Part shown: positions 43,380-54,851 of the stretch, one piece after another
Position numbering within the stretch: position 1 is the first letter of the stretch
How the letters are laid out: each line of letters starts with the position of its first letter
NCBI GenBank assembly: GCA_951799425.1
Contig: OX637407.1
Span: 2,103,501 to 2,167,500 of the forward strand
Length of the DNA stretch: 64,000 bases
Direction of reading: 5' to 3'
Source: Ilex aquifolium
Taxonomy: Eukaryota; Streptophyta; Magnoliopsida; Aquifoliales; Aquifoliaceae
The notes under the pieces: model-generated
The model's database searches: none
What the model was told of the DNA's origin: nothing
The model's input: only the letters and a program-made list of their open reading frames with translations
Made by a program: the position numbers and the translations under genes

Positions 43380-44775
43380 TTAAGGCCCAGGGTCAAGATG
43401 CGGAGATATTGTCCATCAGGGATAGGGGTTCAGGCTGGTACGGGAGAAGAGGGTTGGGGCATCCATGTTGATTGTAGTCTTCAGTACCGGGGCAGAGTTG
43501 TGGTTCCTCAATTCGCTGACTTGAGGATTGAGATACTCAGAGAGTTTCATTGCTCTCATTTTGTGGTTCATTCTAGCAGCACAAAGATTTATCATGATCT
43601 TCGCCTTCAGTACTACTGGGGTGAGATGAAGAGGCATGTTGAGGACTTTGTGAGTTGATGCTTGATAGGTCAACAAGTCAAGACTGAGCACTAGAGACCT
43701 GCAAGGTTGCTACGGCCTTTAAAGGTGGCTGAGTGGAAGTGGGAGCATCTCACGATGGATTTTGTTACCCATTTGCCAAGCACTACACTAGGAAATGACG
43801 CGGTATGGGTGATAGTGGATCGGCATACCAAGTCAGCTCACTTTTTGGCCATGTGGATGACCTTCACACTGGAGAAATTTTGTAGACTGTATATACGTGA
43901 GATTGTCCAATTACATGGGGTACCTATATCTATTATATCTGATCGAGATCTACGGTTCACGGCTCGATTTTGGGAGAGTTTTCAGCGAGCCATGGGGACA
44001 TAGTTGATGATGAGCATTGTTTTTCATCTCCAGACGGACGGTCAGTCAAAAAGGACTATCCAAATTTTGGAGGACATGCTTCGAGCATGCATCCTTGATC
44101 TCAAGGACAGCTAGGAGGATCACTTACCCTTCGTGGAATTCACCTATAATAATAGTTACCAAGCGAGCATACAGATGGCACTCTACGAGGCATTGTGTGG
44201 GAAGTCGTGTCATTCTCTAGAATGTTGGACGAAGGTTGGAGAAGGATCTTCCATGGGTCCAAATTTGATTAGGGACACCTTAGAGAAGGTGGATATTGTA
44301 TAGAAGCGTCCGGCATAAGAGCTACGCTGACAGGCGATGGAGACCTCTGGAATCTGAGGTGGGTGATCATGTCTTCTTGAAGGTTATGCCTAAGAGGGGA
44401 GTAGTCACATTTCGCAAGAGGGGTAAGCAGTCACCAAGGTACATTGGGCCCTTGAGGTATTTGAGAGGGTCGGGACATTTGCTTACCGGTTTGTATTACC
44501 GCCACATCTTTTAGGAGTTCACAGTGTGTTCCATGTCTCCATTCCTCGGAAGCACACCCCAGATTCTACGCATATGGTGGATTGGGGGGAGATTATTGTC
44601 AACACGGATGGGACCTTCAAGGAGGGACCAGTTCATATTATGTATATCTGAGACCAAGTTTTGTGTGGCAAGACTGTGAGGCTGGTGAAGGTGTTATGTC
44701 AGCACCGTGGTATCGAGGAGGTGACATTGGAGCTCGAGGACACGATTCAGACTACCTATACGTTCTTGTTTGAGG
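43380..44775 (+). pseudogene. Integrase and chromodomain of element G
   Basis: The zinc-binding part has HCSHFVVH and a C...C pair around 43655-43665. The core shows [22 protein letters not shown] and, in the next frame, QILEDMLRA (Asp, Asp, Glu). The end contains SVFHVSIPRKH and a chromodomain-like stretch (GKTVRLVKVL, HRGIEEVTLELED, YTFLFEDG) to about 44775. The chromodomain places G among chromoviruses of the Tekay/Del type. Many stops are present. Confidence 0.8.
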
Positions 44776-44898
44776 ATGGAGGTCCAATTTAAAATATATA
44801 GCTTGGTACATGTGCATTTACATTACATGTTGTATGTGTTAGGTTGTTGTGTATGTGTTATGTAATTTCGGGGATGAAATTTCCTTAAATGGGGAGGA
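44776..44898 (+). other. 3' tail and polypurine region of G
   Basis: Short noncoding tail ending TTTCGGGGATGAAATTTCC and TTAAATGGGGAGGA, the usual Tekay/Del PPT layout directly before the LTR. Confidence 0.75.
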
Positions 44899-46143
44899 TG
44901 TAAATCCATTAAGTACAGGTTAAAAACTTAAAATTTTATATAATTGAGATGAACAAATGCACCTTACCATTGGATTCGTCTCGCAAAATCGAGTTAGTCA
45001 GTCAATTTTCATTGAATTTCGAGAGCCAGATTTTCACATGTTTCGATGCAATCGGGTATCCCGCGACTAAAATTCTGCAATCAGATTTTAATCGTGGAAC
45101 CCATAATATAATTTAAAGTAAATCTCATAAAAGTATATCAAACATGACATATGGCGAGATGTGATTAGTTGGGACAAAATTGAACCAATGAAAAAGTGAC
45201 ACGTGGCACCTTAAGGGCCAAGTATATAAGCGGTTTAAAGGTGGAAGACAATGTCTATTGTCTTCCACCACACATATTCTTGATATTTTCGACGAACAAA
45301 GGAAATAGAGAGAAAAGACCATCCATTTCTTCTTCTTTTTCTTCATTTCTTCCTTTGATCTATGAAGATCCATCCGTTGGATCGGGATAGTGCGAGAACT
45401 AAAATTATTCTTCTCAACGAGGGCAACACGTCAATACCAACTACAACCCATTTCCCCAAATTTTGAAAAATAGGGGTTGTGCTCTAGAGCGTTGGAGAGA
45501 TTCATTTGGGCGTTCTAAGGAGTCTTCCTATTTTTCTCGGACTACAGGAGATAGGGTTCCCTCATATCGAGGTTTACTTTCAACCTAGGGTTGCTATATG
45601 AAATGGGTAGGGCTTTGGGTGCGTGTATCAAATGTTTAGCTATTGAATGGGGTAACTAGTGCGTTGAATATGAGAACTCGTTGAATCCTTGTCTTACTTG
45701 ACTTAGGTTTGGTTGTGAAACTGTGAACCTACTGGTAGGAGAGGCACAACCTACTGGTAGGAAGATGTTTGGTTTGATGAAATGAATTATTTGGATATGC
45801 TATGTGTTTACATTTTATACCCATTAAGTTTTTTGATAAATGCTTAGGTAAATGCAAGTATGTTATTTGGATAATGATCATATATAGCATGCTTGGTGAT
45901 GTTTATAAAAAGTTATTATATGCTTTCATTATATAATTAACATTATGATGAAATGGAAATGCAATTGTACATTACATTTGCATATGCACAGGTTGCACTA
46001 TATTCGTGGGCATTGACATGATTATGAGTGTGTGTGCATAGATTTGGGTTAATCACCACCTAGGCAAGTTGGCGGTGGGCTCGAGAAGGTTGGACTTAGG
46101 TTTGGTTGAGTCGCACCAGAATTGCATAAATAAATGTGTCGAG
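44899..46143 (+). repeat. 3' LTR of element G, left part
   Basis: Starts TGTAAATCCATT and runs to the insertion of C at 46144 (left flank TCGAG); the remainder is not seen on the other side of C. It carries a CCAAT box, a G-box and a TATA box (45184-45230) and two near palindromes CCTACTGGTAGG (45727 and 45750 region). No gene. Confidence 0.75.
45184..45230 (+). promoter_or_regulatory. LTR promoter of G: CCAAT, G-box, TATA
   Basis: CCAAT at 45184-45188, CACGTGGC (G-box/ABRE core) at 45200-45207 and TATATAAG at 45223-45230 are spaced as in plant promoters. A G-box is the binding site of bZIP and bHLH factors and is common in stress-responsive promoters. Activity is inferred. Confidence 0.5.
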
Positions 46144-47919
46144 TGATGAATAGCTAAAATTAGCATCTTACTATGCATTTACAAGACTAATTATGCTTTG
46201 ATGGAGTTTAAATGATGACATTTCAGGACAAATTTGCACAAAAGCCTAAAGTCAATGGATACCAAACTTTCATGCAACACCCACATGTTCCAGAAGAAAA
46301 TTGGAGAAGTTTGAAGCAAGGCATCAACGTTCGAACGCCAATTAACGTTTGAACGCCCATCTAGAAATAATTGAGGGCCCCTGGAAGAGTGCTAGGGCAA
46401 TGGCATATGGCATGTTGCAGTTATCTTCACAGAAGAACAAGAGCTACTTGAGTAAAACGTTCGAACGCCAATCAACGTTCGAACGCCATCTTGAATTATT
46501 TGAGGACCAGACTGTCAAGGTGATGAGACATGGCTTGCTATCTACTGTGGGTGACAAGAGCCACTTGAGTCCATGTTCAAACTCCATTAAGCAGTCGAAC
46601 GCCCATAACAGAAGACAGGAGTCAATGTTCGAACGCCATACTACGTTCGAACGTAGTCCCTAGACAGGTTGTAGAGTGGTTGATTTTCTATCCGAACCTT
46701 GGGGCATTCACTTGGACTTTGAGGACTTTGAACTATTCTTTTACACTTATTTACCCCCTCCTCCTTGCCTATAAATACTTCCATTGTGGGAGCTTCAAGA
46801 AGAGACTAAGACTTACACTTGCATGCACTTAGAGTTAGAGATAGATAGACATACATAGAGGGATATAGATCATCTTTTGGTTGAGGAGGAAATCCTCCAA
46901 AAGTGACTAGCTTTCTTCTACTTTCATTATTAGTTTCATTAGCTTCCATTGTTTGAGCTTCCTTCTTCCCTTAGAGGAGTGAAACTCTTCCACTTTTCTA
47001 AAGCTTTACCAAAGCCTTGAAGGGTGGAAAGTGATTCACTCATTCTTCATCGAAGATAGGCTCCTCGTGTAGTGTAGTTTACCTTGTAACTCCTCTACTT
47101 GGAGAGATGAGAATCACTCACTTTTCTAACTTTCTCAAAGCCATGAAGAGTGAGTAGTTTCTCATTCACTCTTTAGTAAGAGGTGATGGACATGTATAAA
47201 TCATTTGGAAGTTATATTTGTGCATTTCGTTTATGCTTAAAGCTTTATCTTTCACTTTCTTATTGAATGTATCTAGTAAAGCTAAGGTACTTTGTACAAC
47301 CATGAGTCCTTTCTATGACATAGATGACTCTTGGCATAGGAAGACTCATTGGTTCTTTGTAAGTACTCTAGCTAGATCTTCATGACTACATTTCAATCTT
47401 CACTCTTATTGTGCTTCAACTAAGAATGGAATACTAACACAGTGGTTGGATGCCTTGTAGAAATACTTGCTTGTTTGTAGACGGGTTGAGTCTCGGCACA
47501 GACAATTCTTGTAAATCTCTACAAAGACATCCGAACCATGCTCTTAATTCTCACAGTCCATCTTTATCCTCCGATTAACTTTATGTTGACACAGGAGTTA
47601 ATTGAGTTCCCAAGCACAAGTATAACAACAGGATGATTGACTACATGTCCAGATCCGCGAGCTAAATGGTGACTTTTACATTTGAGAGAATATTATATTT
47701 TGTCTAGAAAATCCTCTTGGAAAGAATCCTATATTCTGTCCAGGAAAATCCATAAACATCACAACTTTAAATCTCAAGGGTTCCGGTAACTTTGGTATCT
47801 GTCACTACTTACTTCGAAACACCAACATTAGTTCCTCGTGGATTCGACTCTGAACTTAACCGGATTATTACAACAACTTGATCGCCTGCACTTGGGTGTA
47901 CACATTTCGGATCAAGTCA
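46144..47919 (+). repeat. 5' LTR of element C
   Basis: 1776 bp, from TGATGAATAGCTAAAATTAGC to GATCAAGTCA. Contains four palindrome pairs (46328-46656), the TATA box CCTATAAATAC (46769-46779), and then several short repeats of a segment with CTTTTCTA, AAGCCTTGAAGG and CTCATTC (46980-47180). Complete, unlike the 3' LTR. Confidence 0.92.
46328..46779 (+). promoter_or_regulatory. Paired CGTTCGAACG array and TATA box in 5' LTR of C
   Basis: Pairs have centres at 46332/46350, 46462/46480, 46578/46596 and 46630/46648, all 18 bp apart. The last site is a 16-bp perfect palindrome CTACGTTCGAACGTAG (46641-46656). The TATA box follows at 46769. Pairs are about 50-130 bp from each other. Confidence 0.68.
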
Positions 47920-47925
47920 AGTTTT

Positions 47926-47943
47926 TGGCGCCATTGCCGGGGA
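47926..47943 (+). other. Primer-binding site of C (tRNA-Asp type)
   Basis: TGGCGCCATTGCCGGGGA, 17 of 18 identical to the complement of the plant tRNA-Asp 3' end, 6 bases after the LTR. Confidence 0.9.
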
Positions 47944-47969
47944 ACCAAAAAGGTGTTTTAAAGTAAAAG

Positions 47970-49894
47970 ATGAAAAGACCTTCATCTAAGGACGATCCTT
48001 ACTTTCCAAATCCACCAGAAAAATATGTTGGGCCTATAAATCAGTCTGAACAATCTTCACCTCGATCAATAATAGACTCTTTTGATAATAGCATGGCCAA
48101 TGATAGGAGTGAAGGGGAAGTTCCTGTGAGAGAGGGGGAAGTTCCTAACATTCGAACTCTGCGGAATTATTTGCATCCCACACGAAACAGTGTCCCCTCT
48201 TGTTTTTTGTTTCCTACAAATGCGCCCCTCTTTAATGTAAAGGAAGGGACAGTGCAACTACTACCTCAATTTCATGGACTCGAATCAGAAAACCCATATC
48301 TCCATATTAAAGATTTTGAGGAGGTATGTGGAACCTTCCAAGATAATTCTGAACTGGCCAAGTTGAAACTTTTTCCTTTTTCTTTAAAGGACAAAGCTAA
48401 ACAATGGCTAAATTCTTTAAAAGCCAATTCAATACCAAACTGGCATGCACTACATAATGAGTTTTTCAGAAATTTTTTTCCTCTACATCGTACAAATGCA
48501 CTCAAAAGGCAAATCATGAATTTTTCGGTTAAAGAGGGAGAACATTTTACCAATGTTGGGAGAGATTCAAGGATCTTCTCCAATCCTGCCCACACCATGA
48601 TTTTGAGAATTGGACTTTGGTAGGATTTTTCTATGACTCCTTGCCTACTAGACTACGTTAGTTTGTTGAAATGATGGCTCAAGGAGATTTCATGGGAAAG
48701 AGTCCAGATGAGGCATTAAATTTTTTTGACACCATATCTAATAGTTCTCAGATGTGGGACTCAGCCTCTCCTACCACTGTTAAAACCAAACCATCTACTT
48801 CCCAAAGGGGTAAGTATGTCTTGAAAGAAGATGATGACCTGAGAGCGAAAATGACTACCCTATCTCGAAAGCTTGAAGCTCTAGAGATGAAAAAGGTACA
48901 TCAAGTTGATATTAGCCCTCGCACAGAACAATTGTGTGGGATTTGTGCGCTGATAGGACACCCTACTGGGGAGTGTCCTACCATTCCGGCATTCAAAGAA
49001 GTCTTGTTGGAACAAACAAATGCAATTTCCAACTTCAACAAGCCTTATTCCAACCCGTATTCTGAAACATATAATCCAAGGTGGCGGAATCACCCGAACT
49101 TCAGTTGGAGAAACACATAACCAACTCCCATGAATCCATAACAAAGTTCACAACCACCACCTCAAAGACCTCCTGCATATCAACCATACCAACCACCACA
49201 CAAGAGAAGTCTTGAGGATACACTGAATCAGTTCATACAAAGCCAAATGAACTACAACACTCATTCCACTCAGGCTTTCAATGATTTCAAAACCCAGACC
49301 ACCCAGTCTTTCGAGGATCTCAAAAGCCACATCCAAAAGTTGACCCAATCAATGACCACACATGAGAATGACAATTTTCCTGCTCAACCAAAACAACCAC
49401 AAGGCCAATTTCATGTGGGAAATCCTTCAATCATGGAAACCCCACAAGACCAAGCTCAAGCTATCACTACAATAAGAAGTGACAATGTGATTGACAAAAC
49501 CATCAGAGATGTGTTAATTCCAAAGTCAAGACCTGAGTCAATCCCAGTCAATGAACAAGTTGAGGCTGAACCTGTGATTGAAAAAGAGCCTGAACCTGTG
49601 ATTGAAAAAGAGCCTGAACCTATGACTGAAAAAGAGCCTGAACCTCTGATTGAAAAGGAACCAAAAATTTCAAAGGAAAAAGATCCTTCGTGTCCTATTC
49701 CTGCTCCTTTTCCTCAAAGACTCAAAACAGTACAGAAGTTGAATAACCATCCAGAAATTTACGAGTTTTTTAAGCAGGTAAAAATCAATATTCCACTTCT
49801 GGATTCAATCAAGCAGGTTCCTTCTTATGCTAAGTTTCTAAAAGACTTGTGCACGATCAAAAGAAGCCAGAATGTTCAGAAAAAGCCTTATTGA
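47970..49894 (+). pseudogene. Gag and Gag-Pol linker of element C
   Basis: Start ATG at 47970 is 26 bases after the PBS. Domains: N-terminal acidic/basic part, capsid-type region (LPQFHGLESENPYLHIKDFEE, LKLFPFSLKDKAKQWLNSLK, FFPLHRTNALKRQIM), zinc knuckle CGICALIGHPTGEC (48938-48979), Pro/Gln-rich part, linker with four EPEP-type repeats (49566-49668) and NIPLLDSIKQVPSYAKFLKDLC. A single-base deletion near 48542 shifts the frame (stop at 48621); a stop at 49118 and another at 49892 follow. Near-identical to B's Gag where both exist. Confidence 0.87.
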
Positions 49895-50820
49895 CAGAAC
49901 ATGCTAGTGCCCTACTTTAACACAAAATCCCTCCAAAATACAAGGACCCAGGGTGTCCAACTATGTCATGTGTCATTGGAAATTTCAGAATAGAACAAGC
50001 ACTGCTGGATCTTGGGGCTAGTGTCAATTTGCTCCCTTTTTATGTCTTCCAACAATTGGGTCTGGGTGAACTCACCCCCACATGTATCACACTCTAGTTG
50101 GCAGATAGGTCTGTCAAAGTTTCAAGGGGCATTGTTAAGGATGTCTTTGTCTAAGTGGACAACTTCGTCTTTCCTGTTGACTTCATTGTTTTGGATACTC
50201 AGCCAACAATGCATTCAGAAAATTAAATTCCCGTCATTTTTGGTCGACCCTTCCTAGCATCTTCAAATGCATTAATCAATTGCAGGAATGGAGTCATGAA
50301 ATTAACTTTTGGGAATATGACTCTTGAGCTTAATATTTTCAATATTACCAAGCACCCAGGAGAGGACAAGGAAGTAAGAGAAATAAATTCCATTGAGTCT
50401 TTGGTCCAGGAACATTTAAATAATACATTTTGTGAAAACCCTACTGAATATTGTCTGTTGGAACCTATCACATCTGAGTTAACAGATGATGATCAAAGTC
50501 TACAGAGTGGCCCCATTCATATTGTTGGGACATGGGCACCCAAATTCGAAGAACTCTCACCAAGTGGTACAAAGCCACTTTCATCAAGTGTCAAGCCAAC
50601 AAAGCCTGAATTAAAACCTCTCCCATCTGACCTAAAATATGCATTTTTAGGGGAGGACGAGTCATACTCAGTGGTCATTTCATCTAAGCTTGTAGAGTTG
50701 CAAGAGTCTAAGCTGATTGAAGTCTTTAGACGCCACAAAAGTACCATTGGGTGGACCATTACTGATTTGAAAGGTATAAGCCCATTAATTTGTAATCATG
50801 CGATATACCTTGAAGATGAT
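49895..50820 (+). pseudogene. Protease region of element C
   Basis: Contains LLDLGASVNLLPF (about 50005) with intact Asp-Gly motif, then FIVLDTQP and VIFGRPFLASSNALINCRNG around 50180-50290, in two frames with several stops. The linker to RT (50296-50820) is open with GEDKEVREINSIES, APKFEELSPSG and LEDDSKPSRQMQRRL. Retropepsin-type protease; order and similarity to A and B support the call. Confidence 0.8.
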
Positions 50821-52150
50821 TCAAAACCCTCTCGTCAAATGCAGCGACGATTGAACCCTCATATGAAGAAGGTTGTAAGGACTGAGGTGCTCAAACTATT
50901 GGATGCAGGAATAATCTTTCTTATCTTTGATAGTAAATGGGTTAGCCCAACCCAAGTTATGCCCAAGAAGTCTGGGGTCACAGTGGTTAGAAATGATGCT
51001 AATGAACTGGTACCAACTCGAGTTGTCACAGGATGACAAATGTGCATAGACTATCGGAAACTCAATTTGGTAACAAAGAAAGACCATTTTTCTCTTCCCT
51101 TTCTTGATCAAGTCTTAAAAAGAAATGCAGGTCATGCATTCTCCTATTTCTTAGATGGGTATTCTGGGTATAATCAAATTGAGATAGCACTAGATGACCA
51201 GGAGAAAACAACATTCACATGCCCCTTTGGCACCTTTGCATTCAAAAGAGTGTCGTTTGGACTTTATAATACCCCTGCAACATTCCAAAGGTGTATGCTG
51301 AGTTTGTTTAGTAACATGGTGGAGAGATTTTTGGAAGTGCTCATGGATGATTTTTCTGTATACGGTAATTCGTTTGATTTGTGTCTGACAAATCTGGAGA
51401 AAGTGTTGATAAGATGTAAGGAAGCTAATCTAGTACTCAATTGGGAGAAATGCCATTTCATGGTAACACAAGACATTGTCTTGGGTCACATTGTATCGCC
51501 TGAAGGCATGAAAGTTGACAAGGCAAAAATAGATCTGATTGGAAATTTGCCTGCTCCCAAGACTGTTAAAGATGTCCGATCATTTCTAGGACATGCAGGG
51601 TTCTATAGGAGATTCATAAAAGACTTTAATACCATATCTAAACCCATGTGTCATCTCCTAAGCCAGGATGTATCTTTTGTGTAGACTGAAGCATGCCAAA
51701 AAGCTTTCGATAAGCTTAAGGGTATGTTAATTTCTGCCCTAATAATGCAACCTCCTGACTGGACTCTACCGTTTGAATTGATGTGTTATGCAAGTGATTA
51801 TGTTGTAGGTGCTGTGTTGGGACAAAGAAAGGATAAGAAACCCTATGTAATTTACTATGCAAGCAAAACTTTGAATGATGCTCAAATGAATTATTCTACA
51901 ACTGAAAATGAATTGCTTGCTGTAGTTTTTGCTCTGGAAAAATTTTGTTCTTACCTTGTTGGTTCATCTGTTATTGTGTTCACTGAGCATGCAACATTAA
52001 AATTCTTGCTCATAAAGAAAGATGTCAAGTCAAGACTCTTAAGATGGATACTCTTATTACAAGAGTTTGATCTGATCATTAAGGACGAGAAGGGAGTTGA
52101 GAATGTGGTGGCAGATCATCTATCCAGGTTAACATATGAATTTCATGAGG
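50821..52150 (+). pseudogene. Reverse transcriptase and RNase H of element C
   Basis: RT: RRLNPHMKKVVRTEVLKLL, MCIDYRKLNLV, GYSGYNQIEIALDDQ, catalytic LMDDFSVYG, and CHFMVTQDIVLGHIVSPEGM. Only two stops interrupt it (TGA at 51035, TAG at 51683). RNase [16 protein letters not shown] (Asp changed to Tyr in the first catalytic position, DASD in A and B), [37 protein letters not shown] (Asp to Glu) and VADHLSRL (52134). The RNase H substitutions suggest inactivation independent of the stops. Confidence 0.87.
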
Positions 52151-52299
52151 ATAGGCTACCAATCAATGAAAATTTCCCTGATGAACAACTGTTCACAGTC
52201 ATGGAAACACCATGGTACGCTGATATTGCTAACTTCCTTGCTACTGGTACGTTTTCTCAATCCTTTGCAATGATGGATAAGAAGAAATTTCTGAGGGAG

Positions 52300-53473
52300 G
52301 TTCGTAATTTATTTTGGGAGGATCCATACGTGTTTAATTACTGTAAAGATCAAATCATAAGGCGTTGTATCCCCAATCATGAGAGCAGACATGTAATATC
52401 TTTTTTGTCATTCTGAAGCATGTGGTGGCCATTTTTCATCTAAAAAAACCGCTGCGAAAATCTTGCAGTGTGGATTTTATTGGCCCACACTTTTTAAAGA
52501 TGTCCATGCCTTCTATCTAACATGTGATAGATGCCAAAGGTTGGGAAGCATTTCTAAAAGAAACGTGATGCCCTTGAACCCCATTCTAGTAATTGAAAAT
52601 TTTGATTATTGGGGCATCGATTTTATGAGACCATTTTCCCCTTCCTTTGTCTATCTATATATTTTTGTGTCTGTTGACTATGTTTTCAAATGGTTTGAAG
52701 CAATTCCATGCCGAAATAATGATCACCGATCATTGATCAAATTTTAAAAAAAAATATTTTATCCAGGTTTGAAATTCCTAAATCCATTATAAGTGATGGG
52801 GGTGCTCATTTTTGCAATCGTCCTTTTTGAATTTGATGAAAAAGTACTTGATTTCTCATAAAATTTCAACCTCTTATCATCCACAGACTAGTGGATAGGC
52901 TAAATTAGCTAATCGAGAGATCAAACTAATTTTAGAAAAAATGGTAAATCCGGACCGCAAGTTGTTAAGACTAACTGATGCACTCTGTGCATATCAAAAT
53001 GCTTTTAAAACAATTTTAGGCATGTCTTCTTATCGATTAGTCTATGGCAAGCCTTGTCACCTACCTATGGAATTGGAACACAAAGCATACTGGGTCATTA
53101 AAACAATGAACTTTGACCTAGACAAGGCTGGAATATCAAGAAAATTTCAGATTAATGAGTTGGAAGAGTTGAGAAATGAGGCATATGACAATGCCAAAAT
53201 TGCAAAGCAAGGATGAAAGTTTTTCATGACAAAAACATAATGAGAAAATCCTTTGTCCCTTCACAAAAAGTCCCCTTATTCAATTCAAGGCTCCGCCTGT
53301 TTCCTAGTAAGTTGAGATCAAGGAGAACTGGACCTTACATTGTCAAACAAGTGTTTGGACATGGAGCATTGGAAGTGGAAAATCCACTAAATGGTAATAT
53401 TTTTACTGTCAATGGTCATTGTTTGAAACCATTTTTGAAAACTTTGTTAAAGATGTGGAAACCATTTTTTTAA
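52300..53473 (+). pseudogene. Integrase of element C
   Basis: The zinc part is around 52380-52550 (CDRCQRLGS), the core Asp in WGIDFMRPF, then frameshifts and stops between 52745 and 52940 where the second Asp and Glu would be. The C-terminal half reads [30 protein letters not shown] and FTVNGHCLKPF, ending at the TAA at 53471-53473. More damaged than that of A. Confidence 0.83.
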
Positions 53474-54161
53474 TGGATCTAGAATATTCCTCCGAGATTC
53501 ACGTCTGCTGACACAAAAGGGGTCGGGTCAGGAAAAATCCAACCCAACCGGACCCGAAAGGATGCCTTTATAAGGCCTCCAAACCCTAAATCCCCTTTTC
53601 CCCATCTGATGTTCTTCTTTTTCTTCTTCCCTTTTCTGTAAAATGGTCCACTGTCTGCAACTCCATGGCCACACACTCCACAGACACGATCCTTTGTTTC
53701 ATACTTTGCATCTTAATTTTGTATTTGCTTATGGCTATCCTTCTTCTGTCCGCACTTACACACAAGGGTTTCCATCCTAGCCAAAATCTTGATCTTCCTA
53801 AAGATGATTAATTTGTGTATTTTGTTTGTAGGCATCGGCAGATGAACAGATCTCTACTTTCAATCCTAACTCCACTTTGCGTATATTGGTAAATTCAAAA
53901 TATTGAGGACAATGTTGAGTTTAGGTTGGGGGTGAGAACTACAATTCAAAATTTTTCTTGATCATATTGCATATTTTTCTTGATCATATTGCCTATTTTG
54001 TCTTGTATTCCATATTCTGTTTTGTATTTCATATTTATACAGTCTCTATAGTATATATGAAAACAAAAAATATTGATGATCATGTCTTTAAAGCAGCTTC
54101 AGTCGTCTTTGTGACTAACAGACGTTAAAGAACTAAATAGAGTGTCTTAAGCTTAGCAAGC
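53474..54161 (+). other. Post-pol noncoding segment of C with internal PPT-like motif
   Basis: Holds TTGAGGACAATGTTGAG followed by TTTAGGTTGGGGGTGAG (53922-53938), as after pol in A, B and H. The rest is T-rich and without a gene. Confidence 0.5.
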
Positions 54162-54710
54162 ATGGATAGTAATATTTTTTGGTTCAGTTTAGGCATTTTA
54201 CGCACTTTTTCATCTGATGTGCATTCTGTGATAATGAGAAAAGCAAGATTGGTGAAAAAAAATGAAATCCGAGAAGAGCAAGCGACACCACTGTGTGGCA
54301 GAAGCACTTTTGCTAAACATCGTCGTGCCAAAAGACTTGGTGCCTGTAAACAATGTGCCAGGATCTTTCACATGAAAGAATATAATCAGTGTTCTAAACC
54401 AATTTCTGGTCGCGCACTCGATCGATTAGACTGGATAGTGAATGGGCAGAGTAAGGATTATCCTGAGACGCCATGCTATTCTGGTACTATACTTACACTT
54501 TTGTGCGACAAGAAATTAGAAGAGTCACTGATTGTTCGAATGGCATGGAGACAGGGCAAGACTCGGATTAGAATGCTTTTTGACAAAGTTGTGGAAAACT
54601 GTGTTTTTGGGATGAAAGCCAAAGGTCCGAACTTTTTTGTTAAAAGTGTAAATATCTTTTTGTTAAATGTACAAACTCTTTTTATTGAAATAAAAATGTG
54701 GGCCGAGTAA
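54162..54710 (+). CDS. Possible accessory ORF of C, 182 codons, unknown function
   Basis: ATG at 54162, stop at 54708. The product is basic and contains CGRSTFAKHRRAKRLGACKQC (three Cys, possibly zinc binding) and a C-terminal part DKVVENCVFGMKAKGPNF. No domain is recognised. B has a colinear stretch of almost the same length (2828-3374) with stops, so the segment belongs to the family. Coding selection is not demonstrated; the frame may be open by chance. It lies between pol and the internal palindrome array. Confidence 0.35.
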   Translation: MDSNIFWFSLGILRTFSSDVHSVIMRKARLVKKNEIREEQATPLCGRSTFAKHRRAKRLGACKQCARIFHMKEYNQCSKPISGRALDRLDWIVNGQSKDYPETPCYSGTILTLLCDKKLEESLIVRMAWRQGKTRIRMLFDKVVENCVFGMKAKGPNFFVKSVNIFLLNVQTLFIEIKMWAE

Positions 54711-54851
54711 GGAATGTCCTAGAATACTAACCTGAAGAGTGGGTAAGGACTTATCCTGAGATGCCATGATTTTTTTTCAAAGTTCAATTTGTGTATACAG
54801 CCTTCTTTTAATGTGTGTATATAAAGGTGCATAAAATTATGATTTTTGATT

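Larger units (their letters stand above)
28365..46143 (+). mobile_element. Tekay/Del-type chromodomain element G (host of F, I, H and C)
   Basis: PBS, leader, gag, zinc knuckle, protease, RT, RNase H, integrase, chromodomain, PPT-like GGGGATGAAATTTCC... and the beginning of the 3' LTR occur in order. Removing F (29838-31398) and I with H (31895-41304) rejoins the gag and protease text. The 5' LTR is not present; D abuts the PBS area, so D was probably inserted there. All frames are full of stops, making G the oldest layer. Confidence 0.82.

Noticed and set aside
44582..44773. Independent 63-codon gene
   Set aside because: It is a shadow frame of the chromodomain-containing end of G's integrase.
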